Positions 20,652 to 33,099 are shown, counted from the stretch's first letter. The stretch: DNA of 64,000 nt from Locusta migratoria (GCA_026315105.1 CM048744.1:977064721-977128720); one strand, 5' to 3'. Numbers and translations are program-made. The notes: a model not told the origin generated them from the letters alone.

Positions 20652-21764
20652 TAGAGATGGGAAAACAGACCGTTTAAATCCGGAAAACGGTATTTTAATT
20701 CTGAATAGGCGTTTTTCGGTATTTCTGTTGTCTCCTTTCATTAACATGTTGACAATTCGTAAAATACGTCCAAGAATTCACGCTTTCAAAAATTCACTAC
20801 TTTGATTATTGTGTTTGTTTTGTTTGTCATTACGTAGTGTACCAGCTTCTGAAGCAGTAATCGTCACCATTCGGTAACAGCTTAAAGAGGTTAAAACTTG
20901 CTACTACAGTTCACCTTGCTTTGTTTCTACCAGCTGTCCATTTACTTTTGGTCACCTTTCAGTATACAGAAGGCTGTTCGAAAACGCAGAAACCCCTAGG
21001 AAAAAATCCACTAGCGCATTTTCAGGCCAATTTAAGTTTTCCTGTAGTTTTATGATTTTTGCAAATATTTTGGGCAAAAATTAGTAGTAAAAAATTAAAT
21101 ATTAAATGATATATATTATTTTTTGGTCTAAATGTTTGCAACCTTCCCAATACGATTCTCGAGACTTTTTAAAAATAGATTTCTTATTTCTCTATAAGAA
21201 GTATTATTCTGCGATATATTCATAGGCTAGATTAAATATCAACTTAAAACAATTTTTGGAACCTCTTAAGCGACTTTCAGCAAAAGAATAAGATGGTAGA
21301 GCCACGATAAGAATTATACCTTTATGGATATATAGCAGCTTACAGAGAGAAAAATATTGAAAAAAAAATTTACTCAAAAGTTACTCAGGCTAGTAAATCT
21401 GTATGCTTCTTATATCGTCGTCTACGGACTCCTGGCTAGGATTACACACTCAAGAAGGCGTAATATTGGGAGCGAATCTTTCAATATATGGAAAGACTCG
21501 TGATTTGTCGTAAATTTACCTCAATTTTAAGAAAATTTCGTAAGCCTCGGTTTCGGTCGAAACTAGAAGAACCGAAAATCCGATTACGGTTTCTGTTTCG
21601 GCCGCAAAATATGTTTTGGTCTAACTCTACTGTAAATAATAGCAATAAAAAACCGAAAACAGGTTATTTAAAAAAAAACCTGTTGTCTTGAGCAATTTTT
21701 ACAGTGCGGTTAAACTGGAGTCGAAAAGAAAAACTGGTTGTTTCAGCAATAACCGCCATCCCTA
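20652..21764. mobile_element. possible hAT-like element, weak ends
   Basis: The interval starts TAGAGATGGG and ends with CCATCCCTA (inverted TAGGGATGG), hAT-style termini. Both ends are rich in AACCGG/CCGGTT-type words. The 8-base flanks do not match, the interior encodes nothing recognised, and the ends align poorly beyond 10 bases. It may instead be two separate fragments. Confidence 0.3.
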
Positions 21765-22463
21765 CCACAATGTCCCCAAAATATGTAACAAAATATTAAT
21801 ACTAGCAGGCAGGAGTGTTCACTGAAAGGTACGCTCTAGTTTTACTTTTTCCTTATTAAGAGTTTTATTCAAGCAACATCTCATAAAGACAAATGTTTAA
21901 GTACTTCACTCGACTCAAGAGTATGCCACAGTTACCTAAAGGCAGCAACTCACGAAAACGAAACTCAAAGTTTATTTCCAGAAACGTCTATAAACCCAGC
22001 TCTGCTCCCGCCATCAGCGCACCTGCCACTTTCACCGTTCCTATCCTTGCTTCAGACAATGAGACCGACTTCTACCAGTCTCAACGCCATATCGATGGAT
22101 ATCTTCTACTCCTTTAACTTCACTAAAGTTTCTGTGTGTTTGTTCAACGTCTACGTTTATACTGGACACAATAGTAATAGAACACCGTAAATCGGCTCAG
22201 AAACAGGTTTTTTCCTAGCTGTTTCAAATGTTATGTTAAACTGTAGACTAAAAGAACCGGCATAAACGGAAAACCGGCACTGTTCCCGCTGGATCACGTT
22301 CACTGACGTCAGCAATGAACACCTCGAGTCGTCTGCTACAAACGAATCAATTCTCCGCCCTGCGAACTTTCCGCCCCACTAGAAATCTGACAACTCTCCG
22401 CCTCGTACCTGTGTCCGTTGTGCCCCGTCCCACCTGCAGCCGGACCGTACTAATCACCTTGGT
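21765..22463. other. no recognised feature
   Basis: Nothing convincing is visible. A short stretch near 22250-22290 has AAAACCGGCA-type words similar to those at 20652-21764. Confidence 0.4.
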
Positions 22464-22473
22464 CTTTCTGTTC

Positions 22474-22666
22474 AAATGTCTGTAAATCTATCGGACCCAA
22501 CTACATAGTCATCAGTCCTTACCTTACAAACTACTTAAACCTAGGTAAACGAACCTAAGGACAAACCCACACGCCCATGCCCCAGGGAGGACTCGAACCT
22601 CCACGGCGAGCAACCGCGCGCTCCGCAGCGAGACGCTTTAGACCGCTCGGCTACTCCACCGCGGCC
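22474..22666 (-). mobile_element. SINE family B, 10-bp TSD
   Basis: On the plus strand it runs from the inverted tail (ACTACATAGTCATCAGTCC) to the inverted tRNA-like head (GGACTCGAACCTCC B box, TTTAGACCGCTCGGCTACTC A box). CTTTCTGTTC flanks it at 22464-22473 and 22667-22676. It lacks a long (CA)n tract: only CACACGCCC is present where other copies have one. Confidence 0.93.
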
Positions 22667-22879
22667 CTTTCTGTTCCCTGGACTCGTCTGCCTGTTAGTA
22701 TCGATAGACTTTTCCTAGACTCCAAACCGTGCCACTTTGACATTACCATCTCATTAGTTGTGATATGGAAGTTACTACGACAATTCGTGGTAAGCCTAAT
22801 TGCCACTATAAAGGTTATTCCTACACAGTGAAGAACGCGAAGGAAGATGGGTCTGTGAGTTGGCGCTGTTCTAAACAGA

Positions 22880-23217
22880 AAGAGTATTCTAAAATGCTCT
22901 TTTCGGACGAGTAACTAATGAGGTGGTACTTAACCGAATCGGGGAGAAAAGGAATTTCTGGCATATACTAAGAGAAGGGATAGATTGGTAGGACACATTC
23001 TGAGACATCAAGGAATTGTCAGCTTAGCATGAAAAGGACGCGTGTGGGTTAAAAATAGTAGAGGGAGACCGAGGGACGAATATAGTAAGCAGATTCAAAA
23101 AGATGTAGGTTGCCGAACGTATTCTCAGATGAAGAGAGTTGCACAGAACAGAGTAGCGTGGAGAGCTGCATCAAACCAGTCTGCGGACTGAAGACGACAA
23201 CGACAACAACAACAACG
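22880..23217 (+). mobile_element. RTE LINE 3'-end fragment with (ACA)n tail
   Basis: It matches about 4030-4343 of the intact RTE: the LIGEKRNFWH-type block, LVGHILRHQGIV, then the conserved end ACCAGTCTGCGGACTGAAGA and a (GACAAC)(AAC)n tail near 23195-23217. It is heavily 5'-truncated, with a few stops. Confidence 0.88.
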
Positions 23218-25079
23218 CACGAGTGTCAATGTGAAGCTCCGGATGACGCAAGGTTGGAAGTACAGAGCACTCTGAACCAGGCAATGAAGTGGGTACGAGA
23301 GAAACATATGTCTATTTCCAAAATCTATTCAGAGGAACTAGGTACCTTGTATAATCGAGGGTACGACTTTGTGACAGAAATGCGAGAGCAGCGAACAACG
23401 AAGAGACGTTATACAAGCAAAGGCCGAAGACGCAGGGAAGTGAGAGGGATCCAGAGACAGGAGAAGAGATTGAACTTAAAGCAGAGCTATTAACTATGAA
23501 TGATGGCAGCAGTTTCCTGTTACGCAACGGTAAATCAGGGGACAGGATAATAGTGTTGTGGAAGAGCACGGAGAGAGGCTCCAAGAAGTAAGCGAGACCA
23601 CTGAACGGAGACCACGAGACTGAAAGGTGCAGCGTAGCTGACGGAACGCCAGGCTCCTGCGTACGGGCCGCTGAGCTGTGAGCGGCCACTGCGGTCGCCG
23701 TCACCGTCAGCTGCGACCGAGGACAGCAGGCGTCCGTCAGCGCATTACACGCACTGCTGCGCTAGCACGTCCCCTACACGTCCGGAGGCGTCCTCGGCGC
23801 TGATCTGAATAGAGACGTCACAGCGACCGTCGTTTTACTATACGCCTTGGCGCAAATAGCCCTCTCCTGCAACGTTTTATCCTACTCATTTACACACGTT
23901 GCGACCCAGAATAGGCCTGGTTGCTGCAGTAGGCTCTTCTGTGAATAGGATGGGTGACAATCTCAGCAGCACGGTGGCCTGTGCGACGAACTCTAAGCAC
24001 GCGCGGGCGCGCCGTTTAGCATGCGCGGCTTTTCCGTCGCGGCTTTCCTCCTCATACCTGCCAACTTTCAAAAACAGAAATCCAGAAGATCCCAAATCGC
24101 ACAAACCTCACGCGTACATATCTCTCGAGGCCTTCAGACAGAGCACCAGCACGATCAGAAGCAACCAACGCTACATTACGTTCAATTTAAAATAAAGTCA
24201 ACAAACATGCTGCTCTTATTAAGGTCAGTAACAGAAGCGGACAAAATTAATCAAGTTTCCTACTGCTATCCTACATTTTCGTTTTGGACAGATGTTTAAC
24301 GGATTTCATATGATTTATTAATTTCTGCGTAAGCACTGTTTATATCACATGAAACACACAAAACATAACGTGAATGCTTCACCTTTCCGCGGTCGTACAA
24401 TACACGGAAATTCAGCAGAATATGCATCCCTGAATAACTAACGATATCGTTTCTTACCAACGAAAACACGAAATCGCACAAAAATTCGTAACACAATTGC
24501 ATGAGAATTAGAATGGGGTTAACACCTCATAAAAACAAGCAAGAACAAAGGAACAAAGCTTCCCCGCTAACATGCAGTGGAAGTTAAAGGAATGTGTGAG
24601 ATCTGATTTATCGATAGAACGTTCGATCGACCTCCGCCGTCGGTGTTTCAAACACAAGTTAAACACAAAAGTGCAACGATATACAGCGAGAGAGTATTAT
24701 CGATATTATCTGTCGACTTTCAGCCGAATTTCTCACTCGCATGTCAGAGTAGCAGCTTTTATCAAAAGTCACAACTGAAATACGATATGGGTGCAGATGA
24801 CGGGAACAAGCCCGGGAGTTGAAAATACGAAAAAAAAAAAAAAAAAACTTTGTTTATCCGGGAAACCGGAAGAGTACCCCAAAATCCGGAATCCTTCCGG
24901 GAAAACCTTCTCCATTCGCGTATGGTTAGAAGAATAACAACTCTAATCTGCCCAGTTGTATCATTGTGATCTTTACAAAAGGTGCACCTAGGAGGAAGCA
25001 ATATACTGATTCACACTTCTAGAAAATAACACTCTCCGAACTTTTTGCAAAACCTACCTACACCAGCGTCTGCTACTGG
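23218..25079. other. no recognised gene; GC-rich patch
   Basis: 23600-24050 is more GC- and CpG-rich than its surroundings (for example ACGTCCGGAGGCGTCCTCGG near 23778). 24780-24920 has CCGGGAA/TTCCGG words around an A run at 24831-24847. No gene, TIR or tail was identified. Confidence 0.4.
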
Positions 25080-25805
25080 AATTTGCCCATAAGCTTACAC
25101 GCTTACTAAAGACTCTGCAATCAAGCGTGCTGATCTCTACCGGATCTAGTCTTTCTATCCATACCATCCGTTACGGGCCACACTGACGAACAAGTATCGG
25201 TCGATCGAACAATTTGTTGCTGAATTATACTGTGTGAAGATTCTCTCACGGAATCTCAGTCTGGCATCTGCCTTACTGCCGATTCATTTCAAGCGGTCGT
25301 TCCACTTAAAGCCGCGCCTTATGCCTACTCTAAGATACTTTATGACAGTAACTATTCCCACTGATTGTTTTACTATTTCCTAATTATCAAGGATATTTCT
25401 ATTTGTGTAATGGCATCCGTTACATATGTTCAGCTTGAGAGTCAACTGCTACTGTCTACACCTAGCCTCAGTCCGCCACAGATCCTCCAGCATTTCGCTT
25501 CATCTCTTCCAGTATTCCGACTTTTCGATATACTACATCATCTGCTAAAAGTCATTCAACTTTCCATGTTATAAATATTGTGATAAGTAATGGTCCTCTA
25601 GCATTAGTATGTCAGAAAACGCATTTACATCTGACAACTTTCCCCGTTGAGCATGACATACTTACCTCCTGCTTAATGAAACTTCATTCCAGTCACACAG
25701 TTGATGTGATATAACCTACGTACATATTTTGCTCAAGACGATAGTGCGGAACCGTATCGAATGCTTTCCGATAGTGAACAAACACGGCTTCTACACTGCC
25801 TTACA
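25080..25805 (-). pseudogene. degenerate Jockey/CR1-like reverse transcriptase fragment
   Basis: On the minus strand, from 25800 leftwards: a HYRKAFDTVPHYRL block (RT motif A), then LADDVVYRK (eroded FADD), then KYLRVGI and ADARLRFRERI (the usual YLGV...KA..RL.F region). The order is right for a Jockey-superfamily RT. Every block needs a different frame, so it is an old copy. The 3' end was not found. Confidence 0.65.
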
Positions 25806-26156
25806 AAAAAACGTTGATGCAACAAGGAGCGGTTGAAAGTGAATGAAACTACATACGATGAATCATGTGACCTCACTGTACTGATTACAATACGCGATGA
25901 AGGAGACCAGGATGTCAGTTGCAGGTGGGGCATGGCCGCCCTGTCAGAAGGCGAGGCACCCCTTCTGGCCGCAATGCACGTCCTTAGGAGGTTCGGCAAG
26001 GTGTCAAATAGCCTTCGAGTTCTCCCACAACGCACGTTTGTGCACAGTTATTGCAGCTGCCCCTACAAATCCCCTCAATGTCATCCGACACGTGCACAAT
26101 GATGGAAATGTCCGGAGATCTCTCTAGTCAGGAAAGGATCGTAACAAGATGTAGAT

Positions 26157-26345
26157 ACTGTCAGTAAAACTCTTCTGTGTGTGAGACCGCGTCGTCATTT
26201 TTATTAAATCCACCGACGTTTCGGCCACTGTTGCTGGCGGCCTTCATCAGGGTCTCTGGTGAAGGCCGCCTACAGCAGTGATGAAACGTCGGTGGATTTT
26301 ATAAAAGTGACGACGCGGTCTCATACACAGAAAAGTTTGACAGTG
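26157..26345. repeat. 189-bp imperfect palindrome with GAAACGTCGG module
   Basis: The arms 26157-26253 and 26257-26345 are inverted copies: ATTAAATCCACCGACGTTTC on the left mirrors GAAACGTCGGTGGATTTTAT on the right. The inner part reads GGCGGCCTTCATCAG on the left and GGTGAAGGCCGCC on the right, with almost no spacer. It is probably a fold-back or MITE-type element and has no coding capacity. Confidence 0.88.
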
Positions 26346-26964
26346 AAACGGCAGCGAAAGCCTACGCTTGCAAGATAAACGTTTGATTCTATTTTTCAAC
26401 TGTGTATTATAAAAATGCTCAGCCATTCCCCATCACTTAAATCGCGGCGCTACATGGCGACAATGCGCATGCGCGACTTTCCGCGTTTGTTTGCGCTTCG
26501 ACCCGCGACCAGTGGCCACGCGGAGACAGGTACATCCAACAACTTCCTGATTATGGCTTTAACCCTTCAGACGCGGCTAGATTGAGAGTGTTTATTTTTA
26601 GAAATATTTACGTAGTTGAACTCTATTCCCCCTTTTGTTTTTCTTTTTAATTTTTCCTTCTTACTACATTATAGATACGGGAATGGCTTAAAATATCGCG
26701 CCACATATAAATATTAGAAGCCGGAAATCAAATGAAAGGGAATGACCTTCACCAGTTCTTTGTAATTATTTAATGTAAGTAGACAAAGACTATTACGACC
26801 TTACATTGATGTTAACGATGCTAAAAATTCTGACAGTTCTCATTCATTTGTAAACAGATCACACCTGAGGATGCAACTAAGTTGCGAAACCGGTCGTGTG
26901 TGTCCTTCAAGGAATTTAACATTCGCTACGGACCTGTTCTTAAAAAAAATTGAGTCTTTTGACT
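26346..26964. other. no gene; single arm of a GAAACCGGT module
   Basis: 26862-26905 contains CACCTGAGGATGCAACTAAG then TTGCGAAACCGGT, resembling one arm of the palindromic repeats at 26157-26345 and 54548-54986. Otherwise nothing was recognised. Confidence 0.45.
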
Positions 26965-27128
26965 GTGGTTGCCCTACATATAGAGGTCTATGTTTCTCTT
27001 CTTAATATTGGCAGGTTGTGCCATAATCCCTTGACACCGCCAAACCCGACCAAGATGGTTATTCGAGGTTACCGAGAAGAGGCACTCCTCGCTAGAGATG
27101 ATGTGATGCCATTTGTCATCTGTCCATA
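26965..27128 (-). pseudogene. Tc1-like transposase fragment
   Basis: On the minus strand the frame reads WTDDKWHHIISSEECLFSVT followed by NHLGRVWRCQG, matching the Tc1 core W..W..V..SDES.F.....D.R..VWR. The first catalytic Asp position is Glu (SEE rather than SDE), and the frame ends after RNIDLYM. Only this 50-residue piece is recognisable. A SINE starts immediately to the right. Confidence 0.7.
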
Positions 27129-27252
27129 AAAAAGTCCAAATGTTTGTAAGCCTATGCGACGAAACTACTACGGCAGTCATTCCCTAGACTTACAAACTAC
27201 TTACACTAACCTAACCCAAGGACAAAAATAAGAGAAAAAATAATTAAAAAAA

Positions 27253-27305
<53 letters not shown>

Positions 27306-27375
27306 GAGGGACTGAGGGCGGAACCTCCGTCAGGAGCTGCCTAGCAGCCGCTGCGCACAGGGCACCACTCCAAGC
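27129..27375 (-). mobile_element. old SINE with (AC)n
   Basis: The plus strand starts with an inverted tail (CCAAATGTTTGTAAGCC, then ACTACTACGGCAGTCATTCC, then CTTACAAACTACTTACACTA) and passes through (AC)n at 27254-27302. It ends in a degraded inverted head (GGGCGGAACCTCC). The right edge is approximate and no duplication was seen. Confidence 0.72.
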
Positions 27376-27742
27376 ATCGGCGTTGTGGCCTGGTGTCAAA
27401 GGCAACCGACGCATGGCGCCATATGACCCCGAACTGGGCAGATGCGAGTCGCCAGGGCAACATCGCGAATGACGGCTGCCGAGGTCATGGGGTACCGTAT
27501 TATTTGGCGCATCATGCGACGGTCCTCACCTCACTGGTGTTTCTTAGTAGGCGGGACAACGTTGTACCCACTGAGTCTAACATCGGGCTATTGCGGCATT
27601 TGAATGGCCCCACATGGCCAGGGTCGCTCTTTTTGGCCACAAAAAATTTCCCCGTGACTTCCAGGTCTTTCCGGGCTCTACTCATTACTTTTAACGTCAT
27701 ACCACTTCATTTAGGCAGTGAAATGGCGAAATATTAATCATC
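27376..27742. other. no recognised feature
   Basis: There is a 114-codon frame on the plus strand starting at 27393 and lying mostly here, with no recognised motif. The sequence looks like part of an old repeat but I cannot name it. Confidence 0.35.
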
Positions 27743-27824
27743 ATTTCACTGTAATGTTTTTAATGTAAACGCCTTTTGCTACTGCAGTGCAAAAGCGTCT
27801 ACTTTAAAAACATTATAGTGAAAT
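27743..27824. repeat. 82-bp hairpin repeat
   Basis: ATTTCACTGTAATGTTTTTA and onward (27743-27779) is inverted as far as CATTATAGTGAAAT (27789-27824), with a 9-base loop (TACTGCAGT). The arms are about 36 bases with a few mismatches. It could be a small MITE or the core of a fold-back element. Confidence 0.75.
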
Positions 27825-27865
27825 ATAATTCAGCTGCTGCTCAAAATGGCCACTGCAAGCAACGT

Positions 27866-29335
27866 ATTAATCATCATCATCATCATAATCACGATGATGA
27901 TGATGATGCCTTTCAGCATTCAGCCTGGAGCATAGTACGTCTAATAAAATTCCTCCATAATCCCCTATTCAATGCTAACATTGATGCCTCGTCTGATGTT
28001 ATGCCTTTTACTTCAAAATCATTCTGCACCGAATCTAAGTACTTTCTTATTGGTCTACCTCGACTCCTCTTACCCTCCGCTGCCGAGCTCTTGAGTCTCT
28101 CTTAGGTAACCTTGCTTCTCCCATGCGTGTAACATGACCCCACCATCTCAGTCTGTTCGCTCTAAATGCTTCATCTATAGTGGTCATTCCCAGTTTTCCT
28201 TTGATTTCCTCATTATTGCCATTGCCATTGTTCCCATCTATTAATACCTGCAATCATTCTTGCTACTTTCATATCTGTAACCTCTATCTTATGAATAAGG
28301 TAACCTGTATCCGCCCCACTTTCACTCCCATACAACAAAGTTGGTACTTACTTCGTTCTTGCATAAGAGAGTAGATCTTAGCTGAACTATCACTGCATTA
28401 GCTTTGCTGCACCTCGATTCCAATTCTTTCACTATTTTGCCATCCTGTGACAAAATACATCCTAGGTACATTAAACTGTCTATCTGTTCTAACTTTGTTC
28501 CTCCTATTTGGCACTCAATCTGTTTAAATCGAAACCACAGACATTACTTTCGTTTTGCAGATTCTGATCTTCATATCATAATCCTTGTACCTCTGATCGA
28601 TCTCTGAAATATTAGTTTGCAGCCTTTCAATCGAATCGGCCATTACAACTAAGTCATCCGCATATGCGAGTCAGCTTATTTTGTTTTGACCTACTTTAAT
28701 CCCGCTCTGCCAGTCTACTGTTTTCAACATATGATCCATGAATAGTATGAACAACAATGGTGACAGGTTAAAGCCTTGACTTACCCTGAAACTACCCTGA
28801 ACCATGAGCTTAATTTACCATCTACTCTAACTGCTGCCTGACAGTCTACGTAGAACCCTTTAATTGCCTGCACAAATTTGCCTCCTATACCATAATCTTG
28901 TAGAACTGACAGTAGCTTCCTCCTAGGGACAAGGTCATAAGCCTTTTCTAGATCTATGAAACGTAGATATAATTCCCTGTTCCACTCATAGCACTTTTCC
29001 ATTACCTGCCGTAAGCTAAATATCTGGTCCTGACAGCCTTTAAGAGGCCTAAACCCACACAATGTCACCTAACTTGTCCTCAATTAATACTAGCACTCTC
29101 CTTTCACCAATACCTGCGAATATTTTGCCTACAACGCTAATTAAAGAGATACCTCGATAGTTGTTACAATCTTTTCCGTTTCCGTGTTTGAAAATTGGCG
29201 TGATTACCGCTTTCGTCCAGTCAGACGAAACCTATTCCGATTCCCACGCCTTTTCAATTATCCTGTGTAACCATTTGAGACCTGATATTCCACTGTATTT
29301 GACGAGTTCCGGCTTAATTTCATCCACCCCATATC
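27866..29335 (-). pseudogene. LINE reverse transcriptase, RTE-like family with (ATG)n tail
   Basis: On the minus strand, starting near 29330: VDEIKPELVKYSG, FKHGNGKDCNNYRGISLISV (RT motif 1), FRPLKGCQDQIFSLRQVMEK, FIDLEKAYDLVPR (motif A Asp), LAYADDLVVMADS (YADD, near 28650-28680), and a C-terminal RLRWWGHVTRM block near 28150. The 3' end is (ATG)n-type, seen as (ATC)n/(GATGAT)n at 27870-27912. Stops include a TGA just before YADD and another near 28783. Related copies are at 40390-40990 and 55330-55560. Clade placement is approximate. Confidence 0.85.
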
Positions 29336-29977
29336 AATTATTTTAATAAAACTTTCCAAAAACTTACGCGCATAATTACAGAAAACACACTTGGGTGTAA
29401 CTCTGCAGGGTGACAAATCGTTCCAAAACGCTTGCATGAAATTTAAATATGTGACACGATATCATGTGAATACGAATCCACCTGGTTGTCTGCTGTACGC
29501 AGTACACCCCTACACAGCTTCAATTAACACGATATAGGTACTGCATTTTTATGTTTAACTCATATCTCAAGTTGAAAGAACATATTTCCAAAAGCTGTAA
29601 GGATGAAATGGCTACTGTAATTCACAATGTAGTTAATGTTCTTAAAAAATGTAAACGTGAAAGAACATTACATTTTTAATAGTCGAGCTTATATTATCGG
29701 TGAGAATTTCACTGGTGCTGCCTTAAGCAGCCTCCTAAACGCTAGTTGAAAGATCGTTTGTGTTAGTGGTTAGTCGATGTTACCTTGCTCCTAGAAACTG
29801 TGAGTGTACAGTACGCATTGATGGTGCCAGCACTGCATGTAAACAGCAGACGCTGGCTTATCTTCAACTCTTTTCACCCCTGCAAGAGTTGTATGTAGGG
29901 GCAAAATCATTTGTATTGGCCACCGCGCAAATTGTCAACCTATAAAGAGCAAGCGTAACTTGTATAAACAGTATTAT
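29336..29977. other. no recognised feature
   Basis: AT-rich. A 10-bp inverted pair (TAATGTTCTT / AAGAACATTA) lies near 29633-29672. Nothing else stands out. Confidence 0.4.
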
Positions 29978-30115
29978 TTGGCTGTTTGTTTGAGATTGAG
30001 GGGACAAACTGCTAAAGTCATCAGTCCCCTAGTGAGGAGGGGAAGGAGTGAGAACAGGAATGGAGGGAAAGTAAATGCAGTCCAGGGAGGAAAGGAGAAA
30101 GAAAGACTGCACTAG
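29978..30115 (-). mobile_element. short LINE-tail element
   Basis: On the minus strand it is a CT-rich block (CACTCCTTCCCCTCCTCAC), then GGGGACTGATGACTTTAGCA, GTTTGTCCCC and a (CAAA)n tail. It is the same family as 20067-20192 and 35160-35294. Confidence 0.75.
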
Positions 30116-31754
30116 TTCGCCACGCACGTCCTTACGAAAGAACTGTGAGCTCTCGAGGGGGAGGGAGGACTTATTTAACAAAACACTTACTACACTTTAA
30201 AACGTTACCACCTTACAGTGTTCTGTTCACCGACTCAGTGATTGTGGTCTTCACGTCTTAATAAATCTCCACAGCATCAAAGTTCAGGACAGTTACCTTG
30301 ATATCTCGTCAATGTTGAATCTTCTTAACACACAACATCTACATACCCTGCTTACAGGAATCCCTAGAATTCATTCAGAACACGTGCAGCTAGAGAAATG
30401 TGCTCTATTTTATGTGTGAATCAAAATTAAGGCAAGAACTCAGAGCAAACACCAGGTATATGAAAAGCTCTTTAATTTCACCACTTTTACCCTATAATGC
30501 GTTACAACAATATGTACATCGGTGTCCAAACCGGCATAGTGGCGGCTTGGAAAGCTGTTACAAAACTGCCTTTTTCAATCTTTGTGTGGCCTCCTTTTGT
30601 AGTCTGGTCTACAATACCATACATTGTTACAACTATTAAAGATATGAAAAACAGTTTGGCCATGTTATGGCAAGATAATAGCAGCTTTACATTCAAAATT
30701 AAGGTAATTATTAATTTACATCGATTCATAATAATCCTGCTTTCATATAGTGGGTTGCGGATCTGAAATATGCTTAACTATAAAATACAACTATACATTG
30801 TTTGTTTATACTAATATCTTAAAAATAGTGAAGGGCAAATGTTCCTACCATGTACAGAATAATGAAATAAAGTATCAGTTGTTTTGCTGTATTCAAGAAC
30901 ACGGGAATATTTCATATAGGCTTAGTTAATCTACAATGCTGCCAAGTTTATATTCGAAACATTTATTATATTTGTGTTTTCATCGCCAGTTCCTAATCAA
31001 ATATACAACAGAATATATCTCTAAGCATACTATTTCAGTTTATGTTTTCCTAAAGTGCATATTAGCAGGTTTCAGTTTCATGGCCATGTGTTCTTATTTT
31101 CCTATTTTATGATGAAATATTATTTGTTTGGTTTCCTAGCAATATATGTATCTTCTCTTAACCATTACTTTATCTAAAATTTATGTTTCTTATATTACAC
31201 ACATTCTGAGATCACAAACTGGCATTTAACAGTTGAGGTTCTAATAAAATAATTTGTTTAATTTGTCATTTGGGTGATGTAGTAGTAAACATTAAGCTCT
31301 GTAGCTTGCTTATTAGGTCTGTAGCTTGCCTATTACATCTCAACTTCAACCAATACTGAAATGCCAGTTATCCCAAGTGGCATAAATGGCAAAATGACGA
31401 AAAGCGGAAGTCCCTATATTTCCCTGTTTTTAATAGAATTCCATGATTTCCAGAGGAATCGCCACACTGAGACGTAGCAATTGCACGGTTCGACCACACC
31501 GTTTCACGCAGTCCAACTGTGCGGCCCCTGTCACAGGCATCGCGGATGATTCGTACTGAACATAAACTACTTGCTTCACTAGTTCAACGGCTGAGTAGTA
31601 ACAAATTTGCGATGAAAGGGCGGTGAGATCAGGTATGCAGTCTGCTAGGCGTCCAACAAAATCATTTACCCTTATACTAATGGTATACATGTATATCGAA
31701 ATGGGTCAATAGTGGACCATTCATGTTGCGTTTCCTTAAGCATTGTACCTAAAA
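30116..31754. other. no recognised element; one possible exon
   Basis: AT-rich DNA. 30497-30705 (+) is an open frame rich in hydrophobic residues (KLPFSIFVWPPFVVWSTIPY) that runs into a GTAATT donor-like site after AAG at about 30705. The opposite strand is also open there. I recognise no family. Confidence 0.25.
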
Positions 31755-31985
31755 CCCTTTATCTACTACTTTCTGAATATCCTTTCGAATAGCACGAGCT
31801 GATTTTCACATTATCCCTGCTTTCGGAACCGTGTTGATTCACAGAGAAGAGATTTTTCCTCCCGAGAATTGTTATAATATTCGACCATAAAACGTGTTCC
31901 AAAATTCCACAACAGACAGACATCAAAGATTTAATCCTATAGTTCTGCGCATCTATTCGACAGCCCTTCATTAACACTATAATGA
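31755..31985 (-). pseudogene. Jockey/CR1-like RT fragment
   Basis: The minus-strand frame contains NYRIKSLMSVCCGILEHVLW followed by SNIITILGRKNLFSVNQHG, the first conserved RT block of Jockey-superfamily LINEs. The same block reads NYRPISLTSVSCRILEHILS at 45950-46010. It is truncated on both sides and the sequence after QHG is out of frame. Confidence 0.78.
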
Positions 31986-33007
31986 TGGTCTCTTGTTGTA
32001 ATTGTTATGAATGCTTCGCCACGGCGAGTTGCTGCTGGAAGGACGGCACGTTCCTTCAGATGTTTTATGTAAAGTATAGTAGAGTTTGTACCCTTCCCTG
32101 TGTCGCGCGCTTCAGATTGCTTTTCTAGCCCTGTGCCTGGATGCCTTCTGTTCGACTACTGTGGGCCGTTCGCTGGTCCAGAGCAGTACCGCTCAGCGCC
32201 ACGGCTGGCTGGAGCGATGATTGGATCAGAGGCCGCTGTCCCCCTGGGCGTTTCAGTCGGGGGGGGGGGGGGGGCACGCATCGCATCAATACCGGCGACC
32301 TCCACAAAGACAGCTGGCGTTACGCGAGGCGGCCACGTCACTCGCCTATTATCCTACGGGACACAAGCGCTCCTTACGGTGCCCTTCCCCAAAACTAATT
32401 TCGCTTTCTATCCGCGTCGCGAAAGAAGAATACGCCAAAGCTCAGAGGCTACTGTGATATCACAGCCGAGAAAGACACTGTACCTTCCACTTTTTGAGTG
32501 ATACATTTAATTATGACGAACATCAGCTGTAATACAGAAAGACTGCACGAGTTTTCAGGAACGGCGACAAGCTAGGAACTGATGGTTTTAAGAAGTCACA
32601 TTGTGATAAACTGACGTCATTCGCAAGCGCAAATTACATCTCTGCTGAACAACTTATTTTCGTCTTTTCGTATTCAGAGAAGAACATGCGTTTAACATTT
32701 ATATCAACTGCATACGAAGGCAAGTCTATCTATGCCAGCCTAGCTACGTCTAGATTAGAAAAGAGTACGTAGTTCTGCAGTATGCAACCATGTATTCAAT
32801 AATAATTATGATACCATGTAGACAGACACCAAGCATAAGTAATAATATTGTCTGTGGTCATTCCCTATTTAAGTATATTCTGCAACGTTTAAGGCAGAAG
32901 GGGCAATTTGGTACCCAAATTTTAATTTTTGTCTTCCTGGCACACTAGCATTTTGTTTTATCAAATGTGTTAGCTATTATTTTTCACCACTTTTATTAAA
33001 TTTTGTC
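31986..33007. other. no recognised feature; G run
   Basis: 32100-32340 is GC-rich with a run of about 17 G near 32258-32274. The remainder is AT-rich. No gene motif was seen. Confidence 0.4.
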
Positions 33008-33018
33008 GTCAGTGAAAT

Positions 33019-33099
33019 GTTAAAAAGTGAGGGACTTAACTGTTGCGGTTATCAGTCCCTAGACTTACAAACTACCTAAACCAACATATGCTAAGGGCG

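Noticed and set aside
23110..23493. 127-codon ORF
   Set aside because: It begins in the RTE 3' end and runs through the (ACA)n tail into unrelated DNA; a chance read-through.
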